Assembly (NCBI GenBank): GCA_965153455.1
Contig: OZ234494.1
Location: forward strand, 12,090,001-12,154,000
DNA length: 64,000 nucleotides
Direction of reading: 5' to 3'
Source of the DNA: Sphagnum compactum
Taxonomy: Eukaryota > Bryophyta > Sphagnopsida > Sphagnales
Shown: positions 14,077 to 27,355 of the stretch, one piece after another
Layout: every line of letters begins with the position of its first letter
Position numbering within the stretch: the stretch's first letter is position 1
Translations under genes and position numbers: made by a program
The notes under the pieces: generated by a model
What the model saw: only the letters and a program-made list of their open reading frames with translations
Database searches by the model: none
Told to the model about the DNA's origin: nothing

Positions 14077-17021
14077 TCAAAAAGTGAAACATGAAAAGTC
14101 TAAACTTTTTGTCCATACCTTTCGTTTGAAGGACAAATGTGCCACTTGATCTTGAATCGCTTCAAAAAAGTCATTGCCATCAACTGGACTAGTTGTGTGG
14201 ACATAAATCTCAAGGTTTACCAAAGTGTCATGCATCTTCATTCGGAACATCTCTAGTAAGGTTACACAAGTTACAAGTGTTTGAGGAATCATATGAAGGA
14301 TTAATGTTTTCACCGGTGGCCACTTCTTCACTTCCATGACCATGGGGAGGTTCAATTCCATTGAATGCCATAGCCCTGGTCCAATGTTTAAAATTTCAAG
14401 ATTAGGACATTCATATTGTAGTATTTTGAAATTTGGAAGGTTTAATGTCACTTCTTTCAAGACTCCAAGCCACTTCCCATCTTCACCCAATGCCATGCAG
14501 GGAATATCAAGAAACACTTTGTTCAAGAATTGGTTCATCTTCACCAACTTTGAAAGTGCAAAAAATTTTGATGCTCCATAAAGCAATTCTTGCAATTGTT
14601 TGATCTCGCAAAATTCAATTGAAGAGCAATTGTGAACTTCAAGATTGAAGGCAACAAATTTTAACTCAGGTGCAATTATGGACAACTCATTAGGACATGC
14701 CATCTTCAATTGGAGCTTTGATAAATTTGGCAGATTCATTGTGACCTTTTTTGCCTTTGTTGAGAGTCCTAAGCATAGGACTTTTAGTTTTGGTGACTCC
14801 AAGCACCCAATCAACACTCCAAACACTCCCAACAAAGCTAGTGTTTGGAGGTTTTTCATTTTTTCATTTATGTGATCCAAGGCATCATTGTTCACTTTAA
14901 CACAACGAAGTGTAAAGTTGAACAACATTGGCATCTCAATGCACTCTCTTGTATCAATGAACATATTTCGTAAATCAATTGTTTTCAATCTCATGCCTGT
15001 GTAAACAAATAAAAACAACAAAATGATTATTTGCTCGATTGATCAACATTTGTGCACAAGAGACACAAAATCATTCTAAGTATGTAGCAATCTCAATATG
15101 TTTAAACCATGTGTGTGTTAGGCCCCTCACCTTGTAGACTTGGGTTGAATTCGTAGATGTGACAAAGTTTAATTGTACAAATTTTTGGTGTCCCAGGTCA
15201 ATATTTTTTCAAAAAATCAACAAATTCAAAAATAATAATTAATGCCAAATCTGTTCACTAAGTGCGGACTAATTTAGAAACATTAGGCCATTCACTTTTC
15301 ATTATTCAAAATAATTTGAAGCAAATGTTTGTCCATTGAAATGTTGATACAAAGATTTTATAGTTGAATATAATTATATTTATGATTTATACATTGTAAA
15401 AAAATGAATAAATGAAAAGTTATTCTTAAACATCTCCAATGACAAAGAATGTATTGTAATTTTTGAAAATCATTCTTATGATTTTTTATCAATAAAAATA
15501 TAATAATCATTTAATCAAGTTTATGGAATGTACTCTAACAATTAAATTAATTTAAAAAAAAATTCTTGTATGTTCCTATATGATTTTCAATAGTTCATCA
15601 TCATTTATGGCAACCTCAAATTTGATTTTAATAGATAACATGGACATCATGTGATAAGGAAATTAAGGAATGAGGTACTTATGAGGATAAAAGTGAGATA
15701 GTTTTGAAAAGGTATTCAAATAATAACAATAGAAGATAACTAAACTGCTTGAAGCCATAGACTTTGGATAAATCCAGAGAGCACAAAAGTTGGAGAGCTT
15801 ACAATTTTGGGAAAAAATCTTCAAGATTGGTGACTGTCGTGTCATGGCTTGTGGACCGTAGTCCGCAATGCAGACATGCTGCAAAGTGTCGCCTACAAAT
15901 GGCACCCATCTTTGCAAATGATGTGGGTCACTCAACCAGTGATCAGTCAATTGTCTTTCATTCACATCCACGGACTTTGATTGGAGTTTTGGCTCGATTT
16001 CAATTCGGAGCTGTTGAATGCACGGTTTGGACTTAAGACCCTGTTCGACTGCTTCTCGGAAAGGCATGTGCTGATGATTTTGTCTTGACTTGCTTGATTC
16101 ACACACCTCGCTTCCATCAACAGGCTGATCCTTGAAATTATTTGGCTTGTCAACATCTGATTTTGAACCAAATGGAACTCCAAGATTTTGGTCTGTTGAG
16201 CCTTGAGTCTTATGTGCACCACTCTCCTCATCCAACCTTCTTCGGGATTCATTACCGGTTCTCTGGCCTGGTGAGGAACCTTGCACTTCATTTCCAAAGC
16301 TGTCCAGTGATGAATTGTGGCTCCTGTTGTTAACATCCATGCACTCAGAATTTATTTGAGATGTTTCTCCATGATCATCTTCCGAAGGCTTTTTGATAGC
16401 CCTGGTTTTCCTGGCATTTTCATGATCCTCGTTTCGACAAACCCACCGAACAGAGCGGACGTTTTTCCCAGCTTCGTTGAAGCCTCTGCACGTGCAACTG
16501 GCCCTTCCAATATCGCGAGAATCTTCGAGACAACTGAAGATAATATCGCAAATGTGATTTGTTAACATCTGTACAACACAACAATCTATTTGTTAGCATG
16601 GATGTTGTCATCTACTTGCCCTCCCCTGTAGTTATCTTCACGAAATACAAAATAAACTTCCAGAGGATACTTGTTTGAGACGAAGTATGCATCAGATTGA
16701 TGATTCCTTACCTCATTGATACATTTTACAGAATCAGAAGTTGCTTTCTCACTAGCACCACATCCTTTCGATCGCTTCTGAATCAACAAGAAAATAAAAA
16801 AGAAGTTCTGAGAAAATTTAGTTCCAGCCTTGAAGCAATTAAGGCCATTCCAATTCACATTTGCCACCATAGTTAGGCTCCAAAAAAAAAACCATGACCC
16901 CGTCCCCAGTGGCAAACTGCAATATACACGAGGCACCCACAAATCTACGATTACCGACAAACTTAAAATTTACTCTCGCACTCCTGGAACACCACTTTCT
17001 TGTTGAAGATTCGACAAACAT
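14077..17021 (-). CDS. F-box/LRR-repeat protein, four exons, 599-residue model
   Basis: Predicted substrate-recognition subunit of an SCF-type ubiquitin ligase. Modelled exons on the minus strand are 17021-16974, 16777-16712, 16568-15803 and 14996-14077. Borders are AGA|GTAAAT...TTCAG|AAG, GAG|GTAAGG...TACAG|ATG and AATT|GTAAGC...ACAG|GCATG, and all joins keep frame (48+66+766+920 = 1800 nt). Exon 3 opens with the F-box (NHICDIIFSCLEDSRDIGRA) and RSVRWVC, then a polar low-complexity linker. Exon 4 is leucine-rich, with LPNLSKLQLK and CPNLEILNIGP-type repeats. From memory, the linker end (ILKIFSQNC) and the start of exon 4 resemble the plant F-box/LRR protein At4g29420; this needs a search. 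The ATG at 17021 is the least certain part. An older reading without the 806-bp intron would split this into two unrelated frames; the in-phase join argues for one gene. A TC-rich tract lies just upstream. Confidence 0.78.
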
Positions 17022-17065
17022 TGCACACTAATAGAACTCCCTGGAAGTCCTTTCGTTACAACACA

Positions 17066-17110
17066 GGACTTATCTCTCTCTCTCTCTCTCTCGCTCTTCT
17101 CTCTCTCTAA
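17066..17110. repeat. (TC)n microsatellite in the F-box gene 5' region
   Basis: A TCTCTC run, interrupted once by CGCTCT, lies about 45 bases upstream of the modelled start, so it reads as (GA)n on the sense strand. Such tracts are common in plant 5' untranslated regions; a regulatory role is only possible. Confidence 0.7.
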
Positions 17111-17392
17111 AGAGTGATATTCTTTTATATGCAGAAGCACTCAATCTTCAATCTCAGCATACTTTGGACAACATTATAGTGCCGACGAAACAAAAATAGA
17201 TCCTTCACTTCCTGCAAACTATTTTAAGAAAAAGCTTATCTCACTCGCACAACAACCAGTATGGCATCCGACACTTACAGAAGTTCGCGAAAAGGCGTAA
17301 GAACACATCCTCGGTCTACCTTCGGAGGAAGCATATGCCCCCTCCCCTCTCTCTCCACAAGTATATATTTGCCGACACAACACCAACTTATA

Positions 17393-17492
17393 CTACAACA
17401 ACTCTCCGCTGTACCGACACCACAACAACTCTCCCTGTACCGACACCACAACAACTCTCCCCTGTACCGACACCACAACAACTCTCCCCTGT
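17393..17492. repeat. Minisatellite, about 27-28 bp x 3-4
   Basis: Direct repeats of a CAACAACTCTCCCCTGTACC-type unit followed by GACACCA, with small length changes. The frames at 17261-17589 and 17275-17481 are products of this repeat. Confidence 0.75.
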
Positions 17493-17599
17493 GGTGTCAA
17501 TACTACGTCAACTCTCGTTTGTACGGACACAACAACTTGATACTACCTCAACTGTCCGAAAGTGGAAACTAGGCTCTGTTGTGACGTGATGTTGAAGCA

Positions 17600-20500
17600 A
17601 GCGGCGAATAAGCAGCAGCGCGAGCTAAGAAAGCAAGGAGAGAGAGAGCCTCAGAGTAGGAGATGAAGAAGAAGAAAACGTTGTGGCTTGTGGCGATGAA
17701 CTGGAGGTTGCAGAAATACACATTTGCTCTCCTTGATATATAGGCCACCGTTCCGACTGTTTGATTGTTTCAAAAGCAATAAAAATCTTGAAGAATCATG
17801 TACCGTTTTCCACGCAATAAGTTTCAGTTGACAGATCTGTCTGTGAAAAACTTTACATCAGTTTTGAATTCTCTCTGATGAACTGAACTTGATTGGTGGG
17901 TTACATATTACAGATGCCTGCACAGTAGGGTGGATGTACAATCAGTCTGTTGTCGGACTTTGAGGGTTTCAAACAAATCAATAATTTCATGAGTTTTTGT
18001 AAAGAACTTTCAACGCACTGACACAGTTCATTTTTTTGAAGAACTGAAGAACATTGAAAATGGGGTTGCATGGTTTCTCGCAGAACTGTGCAAGGCCGAA
18101 AAAGGTGTGCAAAAATAGAAGCGAAACCAGCGCCGGACAGAGCTCGTTAGGGGGTGTTTAGCTTCTAGCAAAAGTTACCTGAAGCCTCAGGGGAGGGGCA
18201 TTCAGAGTATGGGCCCTGGTGAGGCCGAGCCCAGGCAGCCCCTTGTTCTGAGAATGCCCGAATCCTGCATGAGGCAGAGCCCAGGTGGCCCCTTATTTTG
18301 AGAATGCCTTCTCCCCAGGGTTTTATCATTGCTTAAAGGAAAGCTAATACTGCACATTCTAATCTGAAAAGTTCCTCTGCTGAGAGAAGGGACCTTTCAA
18401 AAACAAGGGGCCTGCATGAGGTAGAGCCGAGGCCAAGGCATCCAATGCGAAGTGCAGACTAAACAAAAATAGACCCTTATTCTGAGAATGCCCTTCCCTC
18501 AAGGGCTTTACTATGCTTAAAGCACAGCTCCAGAACATTCTAAATCTGCAAACTTCCTCCTCTCAGCAAAGGAACTTTAATGGTCATAGGCTAAATATGC
18601 CCCGTTGTGATCGAATTTTTTTTTTGTGTGCGGTTATGGGTGTGGGGAAAAAACAATAACCAAAAAATGTCACAATGTTATATGTAGTCATGTTTGGTGA
18701 TGGGAAATGACTAGCACATTGTACTACACATACTTGGGAACAACTATGGTTTAGGGTTTATCTTGTTTTTAAGAGTGGGTTGAACTCTTCTCCAGAAAAC
18801 CAAACCCAAAGAAGTCAAAAGAATGTTTGGTGATAGGAGAGACTAGCACATTCTTAATTGAACTCTTTTCCAGAAAACCAAACCCAAAGGAGTCAAAAAA
18901 ATGTTTGGTGATAGGAGAGACTAGCACATTCTTAAGGGTGGGATGGACTCTTTTTCACAAAACAAAACCAAGATAAGCAAATAAAAAGAAAAAGTGAATG
19001 TTTGGTTATGAGGGCTTAGGCTCACATTAAAAGGCATGCAACTAGTCATCAATAAACTCTGAACCCTAACAAGGATACAATGCACAAGGATGAGCAAAGG
19101 ATATCATATTTTTGAATCCTCCTAAGCAACACATTTATTAGTCCCCAAAGGAAAGTCCTTAAAGATTCTTACTATGCATAAGCACTCTGCATTCCCTCTA
19201 ACAAAAGAGGCACAAATCAAACTTTAAACTTAAGCAATGCTTACATCAAAATGAATAGATCATTTTTTACTTTTAGTGTGAGCTTTAAATATGTCCTCTC
19301 TATAAGCCAAAATAGAAGAATAATTCCAACTCTACTTAGAATTCCTAAGTCCTAATGTTGTAGTGTTAGGAAATTCAAACCTACTACTGAAAATAAAACA
19401 TATAAAGAATGATAGTTCAAGTTTGAAAGTTTACTTGCAAAAAATAGGTTTTAAAGAGAAAGTATAGAAAGTTCAATAATAATAACTAAGTTCAAAATAG
19501 ATCTGCAAAAAATAAAAAACAAGGTGAAACTAGAGCATGTAGAAGACGAATCAACATCATAAACACAAATTGAAACTATAAATCAAATTTGCAATCAAAA
19601 GTTCAAGAAATATTTGGATTATCGTTGGATCCAACAATCCATATTCCAAATGGTTGCATCAAAGAGATTCAAGATAGATAAGGATTAGCTAAGTCATATC
19701 AATCATTCCTATATATATTTTCTTGTTACATGCAAATCAACAAAAATGTTGATTTAAATTGGAATGATTTTGTAGAATATTTTGATCTAATATGTTTTTA
19801 TTATAGCACTATTAGAACATGTTATAGCAAAAATTTCAGATTTATTACACTTTTTGGATTCTTGAATCATTTGTAGGAAAAAGAAAGGCATATCATTGGT
19901 TGGGCCATATTGCATTCCATCGAGTTGCTAGAGGTTGGGACCAAAAAGAAGAAAACAATAATAAATTTGACAATCCTTCATAGTCCTTCATAGGCGACAA
20001 AGTAGAATGCCGAACTTGCAAACAACAAATAAGGATAATGTTCTATGTTGCATGCGATTTAAACCTTATGTTCAAAAGTGAATGCTTACATTGAAAATGA
20101 TCAACTTATTTTGAAGATGTTGATCCTATGGATTTTCATCTAATTCAATATGGGAGTAGGTAGCATTTGTTAGTGGCCAAATGATTGTTTGATTTTAGGT
20201 GACTAATCAAACCATCGTGGGTTGCCATGTGTATGATCTTTTTTTCAAATCATTTTTTCCTCATCTTGGACCCTTTTCAAGCAATTTAAACAACCATGGG
20301 TGCGTTTTCTAGTGGTCAATATTTTATCTTCAGGGTGTAGATAGAAATGAGGCATTGAGAGGGAGGTGACTGAGACATTAAATGTTCAACCACTGATTGG
20401 TTGACCTTAAGGTGCCGTTTGAGTCACTATGAAAATGACACCAATGCTTAAAAGGGTTGTTTAAATGTCCTGCATTATTCACCACTTTTGAGGTTTTTTA

Positions 20501-20794
20501 AAGGTTTTGTCTAAAGCCAGAAGTACTACTAGCAAAAGTCTAGTAGCCTAGACCACGTTGGGAACTAAAATTAGTGATAACTTACCCATTGGGTGATATT
20601 TAAAGGCATGGATTTTGGTGTTATATAGTAATATTTGTAGAATCTATGTTGATGTTCAATTGGTAGATTTTGCACATTTACACATGTCAATAGTTATTTA
20701 CAACGTTCTGTATTTCCATCGCCATGTGTTTTGTAACGTTATACTGAGTTTAATGTTCGTATCATAGCTATGTTAAAAAAATTATTAAGGTTAA
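17600..20794. other. Intergenic DNA with small local duplications
   Basis: No gene is supported. Two local duplications are visible. A block at 18290-18398 ('cttat...gagaatgcc...gcttaaag') recurs at 18473-18574. A block of about 75-85 bases at about 18780 ('actcttctccagaaaacc...tttggtgataggagagac') recurs next to it at about 18863. The rest is unremarkable. Confidence 0.5.
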
Positions 20795-20799
20795 GATCC

Positions 20800-21712
20800 T
20801 GACGCACCCCAAACTCCTTGGTAGACTCAACTGCAAGTCTAAATGTGAAAACAGTGAAAGGATGAGGAGTCGAGGCACGCCCCTTGGCTCGCAGCACTCC
20901 GAGAGTAAAGGGGCGTGCTGGAGCTCCGGGAAAAGGACTAGGAAGAGTGATAAGCAAGTCAATTACCCACACAGACTTGCACAAACCCAACAACAAGTTG
21001 ATTAATGCATAGCTGGAACACTTTTGGTGCACGAATGAGCCATGGGCAACACACGGACTCACAAGACTCACCACGGCCTGGACTTGGGGGAAGCCACCAC
21101 CTTCCCCCTTATAGTACTTTCTATGCCTGGCCATAGGAGCAACACTTAAATGTCATTTTTTAGACTCCTAAATGGGAGTCTCGAAATTCTCAAAATTGGG
21201 ACTCCCGCAACTTTGGAGGCCCATAACTTTTTATGCAAACCTTTGATCGATGTGAGGTTTTAAATAAAGTTGTTGCCTCGTTGAGAACTTTCCAACAATA
21301 TGTGGCATGCCACCTGCATGCAAGGAAATCGAAGCGATTCACGACTTTTAGTGGTCGGGAGTCAAATTGGCAATTTGACTTCTGGCCCTTCTTTTGACCA
21401 TAACTTGTGTTTTAAATACCCAAATGGGTCATGCGAGCCCATTTTAGACATCTACGTTCCAAGAGCGTTTTAATGATATAAGGAACCTTTCAATCCAATG
21501 AGTTTTGACCCCTGCAATTGCCCTCTGAAGATTCTGGGAATCCATTGGGACTCTAACTCCCAAAATGGGAGCTCACTTGGGAGTGTGGGGGTTCATTCCC
21601 TCACATTTTCTTGCACTCCCGGGAGCATGAAATGTGACTCCCGGGCTCATTTTTGGCCCGCACCTTTACAAGCCCTTGCCTTGATCGTGAGCCCAAGGTT
21701 AGGGTTGTGACA
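20800..21712 (-). mobile_element. Solo LTR, minus orientation, TSD GATCC
   Basis: A 913-base segment bounded by TG...CA and flanked by the direct 5-bp repeat GATCC (20795-20799 and 21713-21717). It is the inverted partner of 27733-28644. Reading the minus strand, it starts TGTCACAACC and ends GTGCGTCA and contains an 'actataagg' TATA-like word. No internal retroelement sequence is attached, so it is a solo LTR left by recombination between two LTRs. Superfamily cannot be assigned from the LTR alone. Frames at 20739-21134 and 21498-21710 are incidental. Confidence 0.85.
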
Positions 21713-21717
21713 GATCC

Positions 21718-22870
21718 TTTGGCACCATAGTGCACCATTTGGTTCATCATCAGGTCATTCTTCTTACTTCTTTAGGGGGGTTAGGCTTTCCCTCAATACT
21801 TTGACGTGGTGCCTTCGCCTTTTTAGGATTCTGGGCTTTGATAAATCCTGATCGATATTAGTCTTTTGTTTCCAGCAGGATGATCACCCTACTTTTCTTG
21901 ATGCAATAGCACATGTAGAGATTGATACTTATCCCTTCCAGTTCGCACTATGGGATACCTGTGCAATGTTACTTGAGGTCGTCTGATCACATGTCTTTCC
22001 TTTCAAGAGTCTAGTGGTGTAATCCTATCCTCAAATGCAATCTTCTTTGATGGACCAATTACACGAGCAAGTTACTTCGCTTTTAGTAGATGCTCTTTTG
22101 GATGTCATGCAAGCACGTTTTCATTCTTGTGTAGGTCCAGTAGCAGGGGCTTGGTTACTAGCTCATCCTATAACCCCTTCATTCTGTTTATTCTTCGCCC
22201 ATTTTTAAAACATTCCATATTCATCTCGGTATACCACATCTTACAATTTCGCATCTTTCACGATGCTAGTGTGGTCATACCATCAATGATTTGGGTATCC
22301 ATTTGTTATGTTGCCCATGTGGGAGTGAGCTCATTGCAGCCCATGATACATTTCGAGATACCATTGCAGCTATCGCATTAGAAAGTGGAACTCACGTACA
22401 GAGAGAGGTTTATCACCTTTTCCCCCACCACACACAAAGATAAGTGGATATTGTCATCGTTAGAAACAGTTTTTGTACCCTGACGGATGTTGTCATTACT
22501 AATCCAACTAGTACAAATTTGGTGCAGCATGCTTCAACAACAACAACGCATGTAGCAACAATTGTCGTTCAAAACAAAGCACAATCCTACACAAAACATG
22601 CACTAGGAGATGATTTCATTCCCCTTGCCATAGAAACCTACAATTGTCTCCATATTCGTTTTGATTCCTTTCTGACTTTTTGTGTACATGTCTATATAGC
22701 TTGTCATCAACAGACCTCCTTGATACTTTTGATGTTTATATCTCATAATAGACAACAAGTGTTGATAGCCCTACATCATGCACGAGCCAATGCAATTCTT
22801 CAACAGGCTACCACGCTTAATCACAATTCTTCATTTTTTCCACACATACCCAGCTAGTTCACCTCCATCG
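21718..22870 (+). pseudogene. Decayed reverse-transcriptase C-terminal fragment
   Basis: Several stretches in shifting frames resemble the C-terminal region of LINE-like reverse-transcriptase proteins in plant genomes. Near 22132 a frame reads GPVAGAWLLAHP. Near 22440-22860 a 137-residue frame contains VVITNPT, DDFIPLAIETYNCLH and RQQVLIALHHARANAILQQA. Between them is a region that looks like a degraded Cys/His-bearing segment followed by 'HDTFRD'-like residues. Stops and frame changes interrupt it throughout, so it is not functional. Assignment rests on remembered family patterns; the class (LINE or other) is uncertain. The upstream limit is set by the adjoining solo LTR, which may have inserted into it. 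Confidence 0.45.
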
Positions 22871-23033
22871 CCAGTTGGTTTGTGGCATAGGATGGCCTTT
22901 TAGCATTATGTCTTCCACTTCATTACTACTGTTTTGATGGTCTTGATTTTCCTTTCATGTGTTTACATTTGCATCGACACGTCTTATACTTTTTGTGGAT
23001 GGATTTCCATCCTTGTTTATATATATATATATA

Positions 23034-23730
23034 CTAGTGGTAACCCGTGCCTGCAAGGCACGACACGGCACTGGGAAAAAACTGGGAGTCCAAAGGAGAC
23101 CCCAAAGAACCCCATACTCACATAATCATCCATCCAGAACTCCTAATTAGATGGAACTCTAAATACGTAATATTTTCACCTGCATAATCATCCATCCAAA
23201 ACTCCTAATTGGACGGAATTACAAATACATGATATTTCATCCAAATAAATCACCATGCAAAACTTATCATTAGACGGAACTTACGAATACATAAATATTT
23301 CATCCACATAATCAATCCATCCAAAACTCTAAGTGGACAAAACTACAAAATCTTTAATATTTCATCCACAAATCATTCCTCCTAATTGGACGGAACTACA
23401 AATACATGATATCTCATCCTCATAACCACCCATCCAGAACTCTGAGCTCATTGGACGGAACTAAAAACGTATAATATTTCATCCACATAATCACAGAACT
23501 GCCGGGTTTTCGTGCACAGAACTGCCGGGTTTCACGAAAACCCGGAAAAGAGGAGCCAGGCAGGTGGAATATATTGTTATTTTACTTTTACAATTTGGGA
23601 TCTGGGTTTCAGGACCTCGACCAGACGGACGGACAGGCGGGTCCCGATCTGGGTTTCAGGACCTCGACGGACGGACAAGACCTCGACTTTCAGGACCTCG
23701 ACGGACAGACAAGGCACTTTATATATAAGA
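23034..23730 (-). mobile_element. Non-autonomous Helitron, complete, 697 bp
   Basis: On the minus strand the 5' end is TCTTATATATAAAGTGCC at 23730 and the 3' end is CTAG at 23037-23034. Flanks are A and T as expected for insertion into an AT dinucleotide. Just before the 3' end is a perfect stem, GTGCC-TTGCA-GGCAC, followed by GGGTTACCACTAG. Inside are 70-80 bp imperfect repeats of 'catccaaaactcctaattgg' type (23100-23490) and repeated 'ggacctcgac' words near the 5' side. There is no coding capacity. The terminal hairpin differs from that of the 30-52 kb family. Confidence 0.85.
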
Positions 23731-23801
23731 TTCGATAGATAATTTTAGCTTGAAAGGGTAAGCAATTTGTGAATGATAGCTAAAAAGTCAAGACTTATGT
23801 T

Positions 23802-24124
23802 CACTTTAGATGGAGGTCCAGGGTCCAAGTTCCTAGAACCAATTTGGACTGATTTGAAGCAAATTAAATCCTTGCGTTGGACCACAACAGTGGACCCTAG
23901 CTTGCATCTTCGTTCTCCACATCATGAGCTTTCCTTGAAGCGCCCTTTTTTGGGTTTGAACCAAGTGATTTTCCCTGCAAAATGATCCCATTTAGGTTTA
24001 GCCTCTGTTTGCCACTTTTTGGTCCTGGACCCTAATCTAAAGTCATGGGTCCAATTTAAGGCTCTTAATCAATAGAATTGCTCTATTTCATTGGACCCTA
24101 GACCTTGGACCCTCATCTAAAGTG
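23802..24124. mobile_element. Possible MITE with inverted ends
   Basis: The left end CACTTTAGATGGAGGTCCAG is matched by an inverted right end (read from the minus strand, CACTTTAGATGAGGGTCCAA). A third related word, 'ggaccctaatctaaagt', lies inside near 24030. The 323-base length and lack of coding sequence suit a MITE. No target duplication is clear, so superfamily is not assigned. Confidence 0.45.
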
Positions 24125-27100
24125 GCTTGTAGCTATGTTTTCAAAGATACTCGTATATCTAAATTGTGAAAAGTGACAGTAGAAGACTTATGCTGTAATG
24201 TCTAGGTTACTTTTTCTTCTTTCAGCCTCCGAATTACATAACAATGTTACATCATTCTATCATTTTATGAACCTTCTTATTGGTTTTCATAGATGAAGGG
24301 TCAGAATATCTTGTTATAATAGGTAAGCATGTATCCACTTGGCAAACATGTGATCCTTGCTTTTAAAAGTTACTTTAGCTTGCTTCGAAAAAGGGTGCTG
24401 ATTTTCATGGAAGTGTTACTTTTGAGCATAACCAAGCACTGTTTCTAGCAAAATATGCCTTCAAAATATTTTACACCAAATGAAAGCACCCATATGGTGC
24501 AAGTGTCTCACTTCACAGTCCGACAGGTCAAGGATTGATGGAAATACAGACCTCATACTTGAGGTAAACGCAAACTTTGAGTCCACTTATGAATTGCTTG
24601 GGGGTGACATTTGTCATCCTTCCTTATGAGAACATAAAGACCCGCAGGATTGTTTTGAGTGTATTCAGATGGCATGTTCTACAGTCGGATTTGGCTTCTG
24701 AGAAATCGCAGGGCATTCTGCTTTAAGTAGGCATTTCCTGTTTTTGCAATGGGATGTTTCATTTTTTGAGGTATCTCCCAATTTTCCATCTTCCATTTGT
24801 CTTGTCCGTGTTAAGTTCCAAGAAAGAAAGAGGGTATCTTTTCCAAATTGAAACTATTCATTCACTTTATTCCTTTAGACATATAAAGAGTAATGATTGA
24901 AACTTTAAACTGATAATTTGCATTCAATAGTTTGATGTTACTAATTGTTATTAAGACTTGTAGAAATACCATAGGTGAAAAGTAAGTCTTGAAAAAATAA
25001 ATGTAATGTGAAAATTATTATCAATATCATTGTGCGAATCTTATAGTCTTTGATGAGTGACCCCCCTAAAAGAAAATCTTTAGGCTTGTGTGATGAACTT
25101 TTTTTTGCAATATAATTCTTATACAAAGATTCAATTTGAAGCGTGTGGATGATTCTGTCATAAGAAAATGGATTATTTCATATTGAAGATTATGTGAACA
25201 AGGAATAATATAAATATTATGTTATAATATGGTTGGATAATTTACCTATGTGTTAGAAGGGATTTAATCAAAACTTAACCCTCATAATAATTCCAAAACC
25301 CCTTAGGCTCCAAGATATACTAAACACAAGGTTATAATGACATTGCACCTCTAGTAACCATAAAACATTCAGAGACATTTCCTGATGACTTTAGAGGTCA
25401 CCTTAGGAATTCAACTCCCAAGTATAAAAAACCTGCACCAATTTGTTTTTAGTGAAATCAAAGAAAATTTTATGAAGCATATTGTTTTCTTTTGTTGTCC
25501 CAGTGCATTTTGAAAAATGGAACAGTCCATTTTTTGAAATGCACCACACAACTTTTTCGTCTTTTCCATGTATCATGGGAAATAATTTAAAATAAAAAGT
25601 GAGTGCATGTCTTTATGTTCCGTAAACCCGGTGGCCATGGGCTTTACTAGACACTTACTTGTCACTACCCTTTTTGTCTGCAAATAAAATTGTGAACTTT
25701 TCACAAGAATCTCATGTCTTTTCTAAGGGGAATTATTTTTTTCTCTAGAAAAGAGGTGAGCTCTTAAGCCACAAACTTAATTAGATATGGAGTGGGTGGG
25801 CAAAATCCCTCCCACTTTTAAAGGAAACGGGTTTTGAACATGATTTCCCTTTCATGTCATTCGCCGGACTCTTTCTTCATGGAAAAGGTAAAGGACATTA
25901 TTGTCTCGAATGCCCAAAAACACATTGGGAACCCAAAAAGTATCTCAAAAAGTACAGAGTGATGAAACCCTGCTAAACTTTATTGGGGGGTGGGGACATG
26001 GACTATGGCAGCAGATATTTATTGTGTGACATGAATTGATTGGTTGTAAGGTCAAAATACAGACAAGACTCCTAAAACCTAAAACCTAGGTACCAGGGAT
26101 TCCTCTTCCCATCATGGGAAGCTGCAAAACACCAGCCCTGACAGCTCTATGGGTGGTCTCAAAGTGTCGGGATAAGCACTGTACAACCCCCCCCCCCTAT
26201 CGAGCTTTGTCCGGCGCCCTTTCTGGGCCTGTCAGTGCAGCCCTGCGGAGAACCATCTGGTTCTGCCGTAGGGTTTCGCTTGTCTCGCCTGTTGCACAGT
26301 TTGACTAACAACACAAAACTAGTTTTTAATTCTTTACGAAAGGACGGGAAACTTGGATGTTTTAGACATGCAAAGAAAGACCCAGTCTCAAGATGAGCCT
26401 AAAGCTTCCATAGAAAATAGAACCAAGATTTAAAGGTTCTTTTTAAAACCAGGAACCAGACAGCACTGGTAAAGACCGACCTTGTAGGATATTTATTTTT
26501 TATTTAACAAGAGAACAAAATAATGGGGATCTCAAAAAACATAGTTTCCACCTTTGGCATAAGAAAAATGTGTCACCAAATAAAACAATTAGGGGAAAGT
26601 CTGTGCAAGGCTTTGGAAAATGTATTCAATAAGGTGGTGGTTGTTCAAATGTGTGCATTTTCTTCCCCTTCCAAATATCTGCATCCACAACAGTAAAATA
26701 GCCTTTACAGCAGAGTTTTTCCTGAAAGTCATACTGTCTTCACCCTGTATTTGGGCCTCTTGTCACCCCCCTATCCCCTCTTTGAGTGAGGTCCCCAAAG
26801 TAATGAAGTTTTATTAAATCTGGGTATGAAGTGCTGGAACTCAGCGTTTAATAATGCCTTGAAAGAGGGAGATGATTGTTTTTGATTGGGTAACAATAAT
26901 GATTAGCCCAGGTGCTGACATTTAAGTAGTCTTACACTTTATATTGCCCAATTTTTCATGTTTATGCATGAGGATTGTGGAAATATACTTAACACTATGT
27001 TGGAAGGGTAAACATTCATATTAACTAAAATAAGGGGTTTGAGTGGATAATTTATTCATTGTGCCCTTCAAAGGAAAAATAAACTTTAATAGTACATAGC

Positions 27101-27355
27101 ATATGACATTGCTTAATTATCATGTATATTGAATAATTCTAGAGATAATGATCCATCAAAATTGGTTTAGGTAGGACAACTTTAAATTTCACCAGCCATT
27201 CCTTTGAATGAGTTGTCCTTTGGACAGTTTCAAACTAGAATTTGTTTCGTTGATTTTCAAATAAAGACGGATGCAAATGTGTCTTTTTGAATATGTGTCT
27301 TTTCAAAAAAACAAAATTTCAATAACTTCTATACCAATTTGCATCCCATTTTTTA
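24125..27355. other. Intergenic DNA, no gene seen
   Basis: No coding signal. At 25503-25544 a near-perfect inverted repeat has 18-base arms (16 pairing) around AACAGT. A C-run occurs near 26188, inside a locally GC-richer stretch (about 26130-26300). Nothing else is recognised. Confidence 0.5.

Noticed and set aside
16586-16960. 124-codon minus-strand frame upstream of the F-box exon
   Set aside because: Most of it is intron in the spliced model; only the 22 codons between the TTCAG acceptor and the GTAAGG donor are retained.
20739-21134. 131-codon minus-strand frame
   Set aside because: Lies across the end of a solo LTR and has no protein motif.
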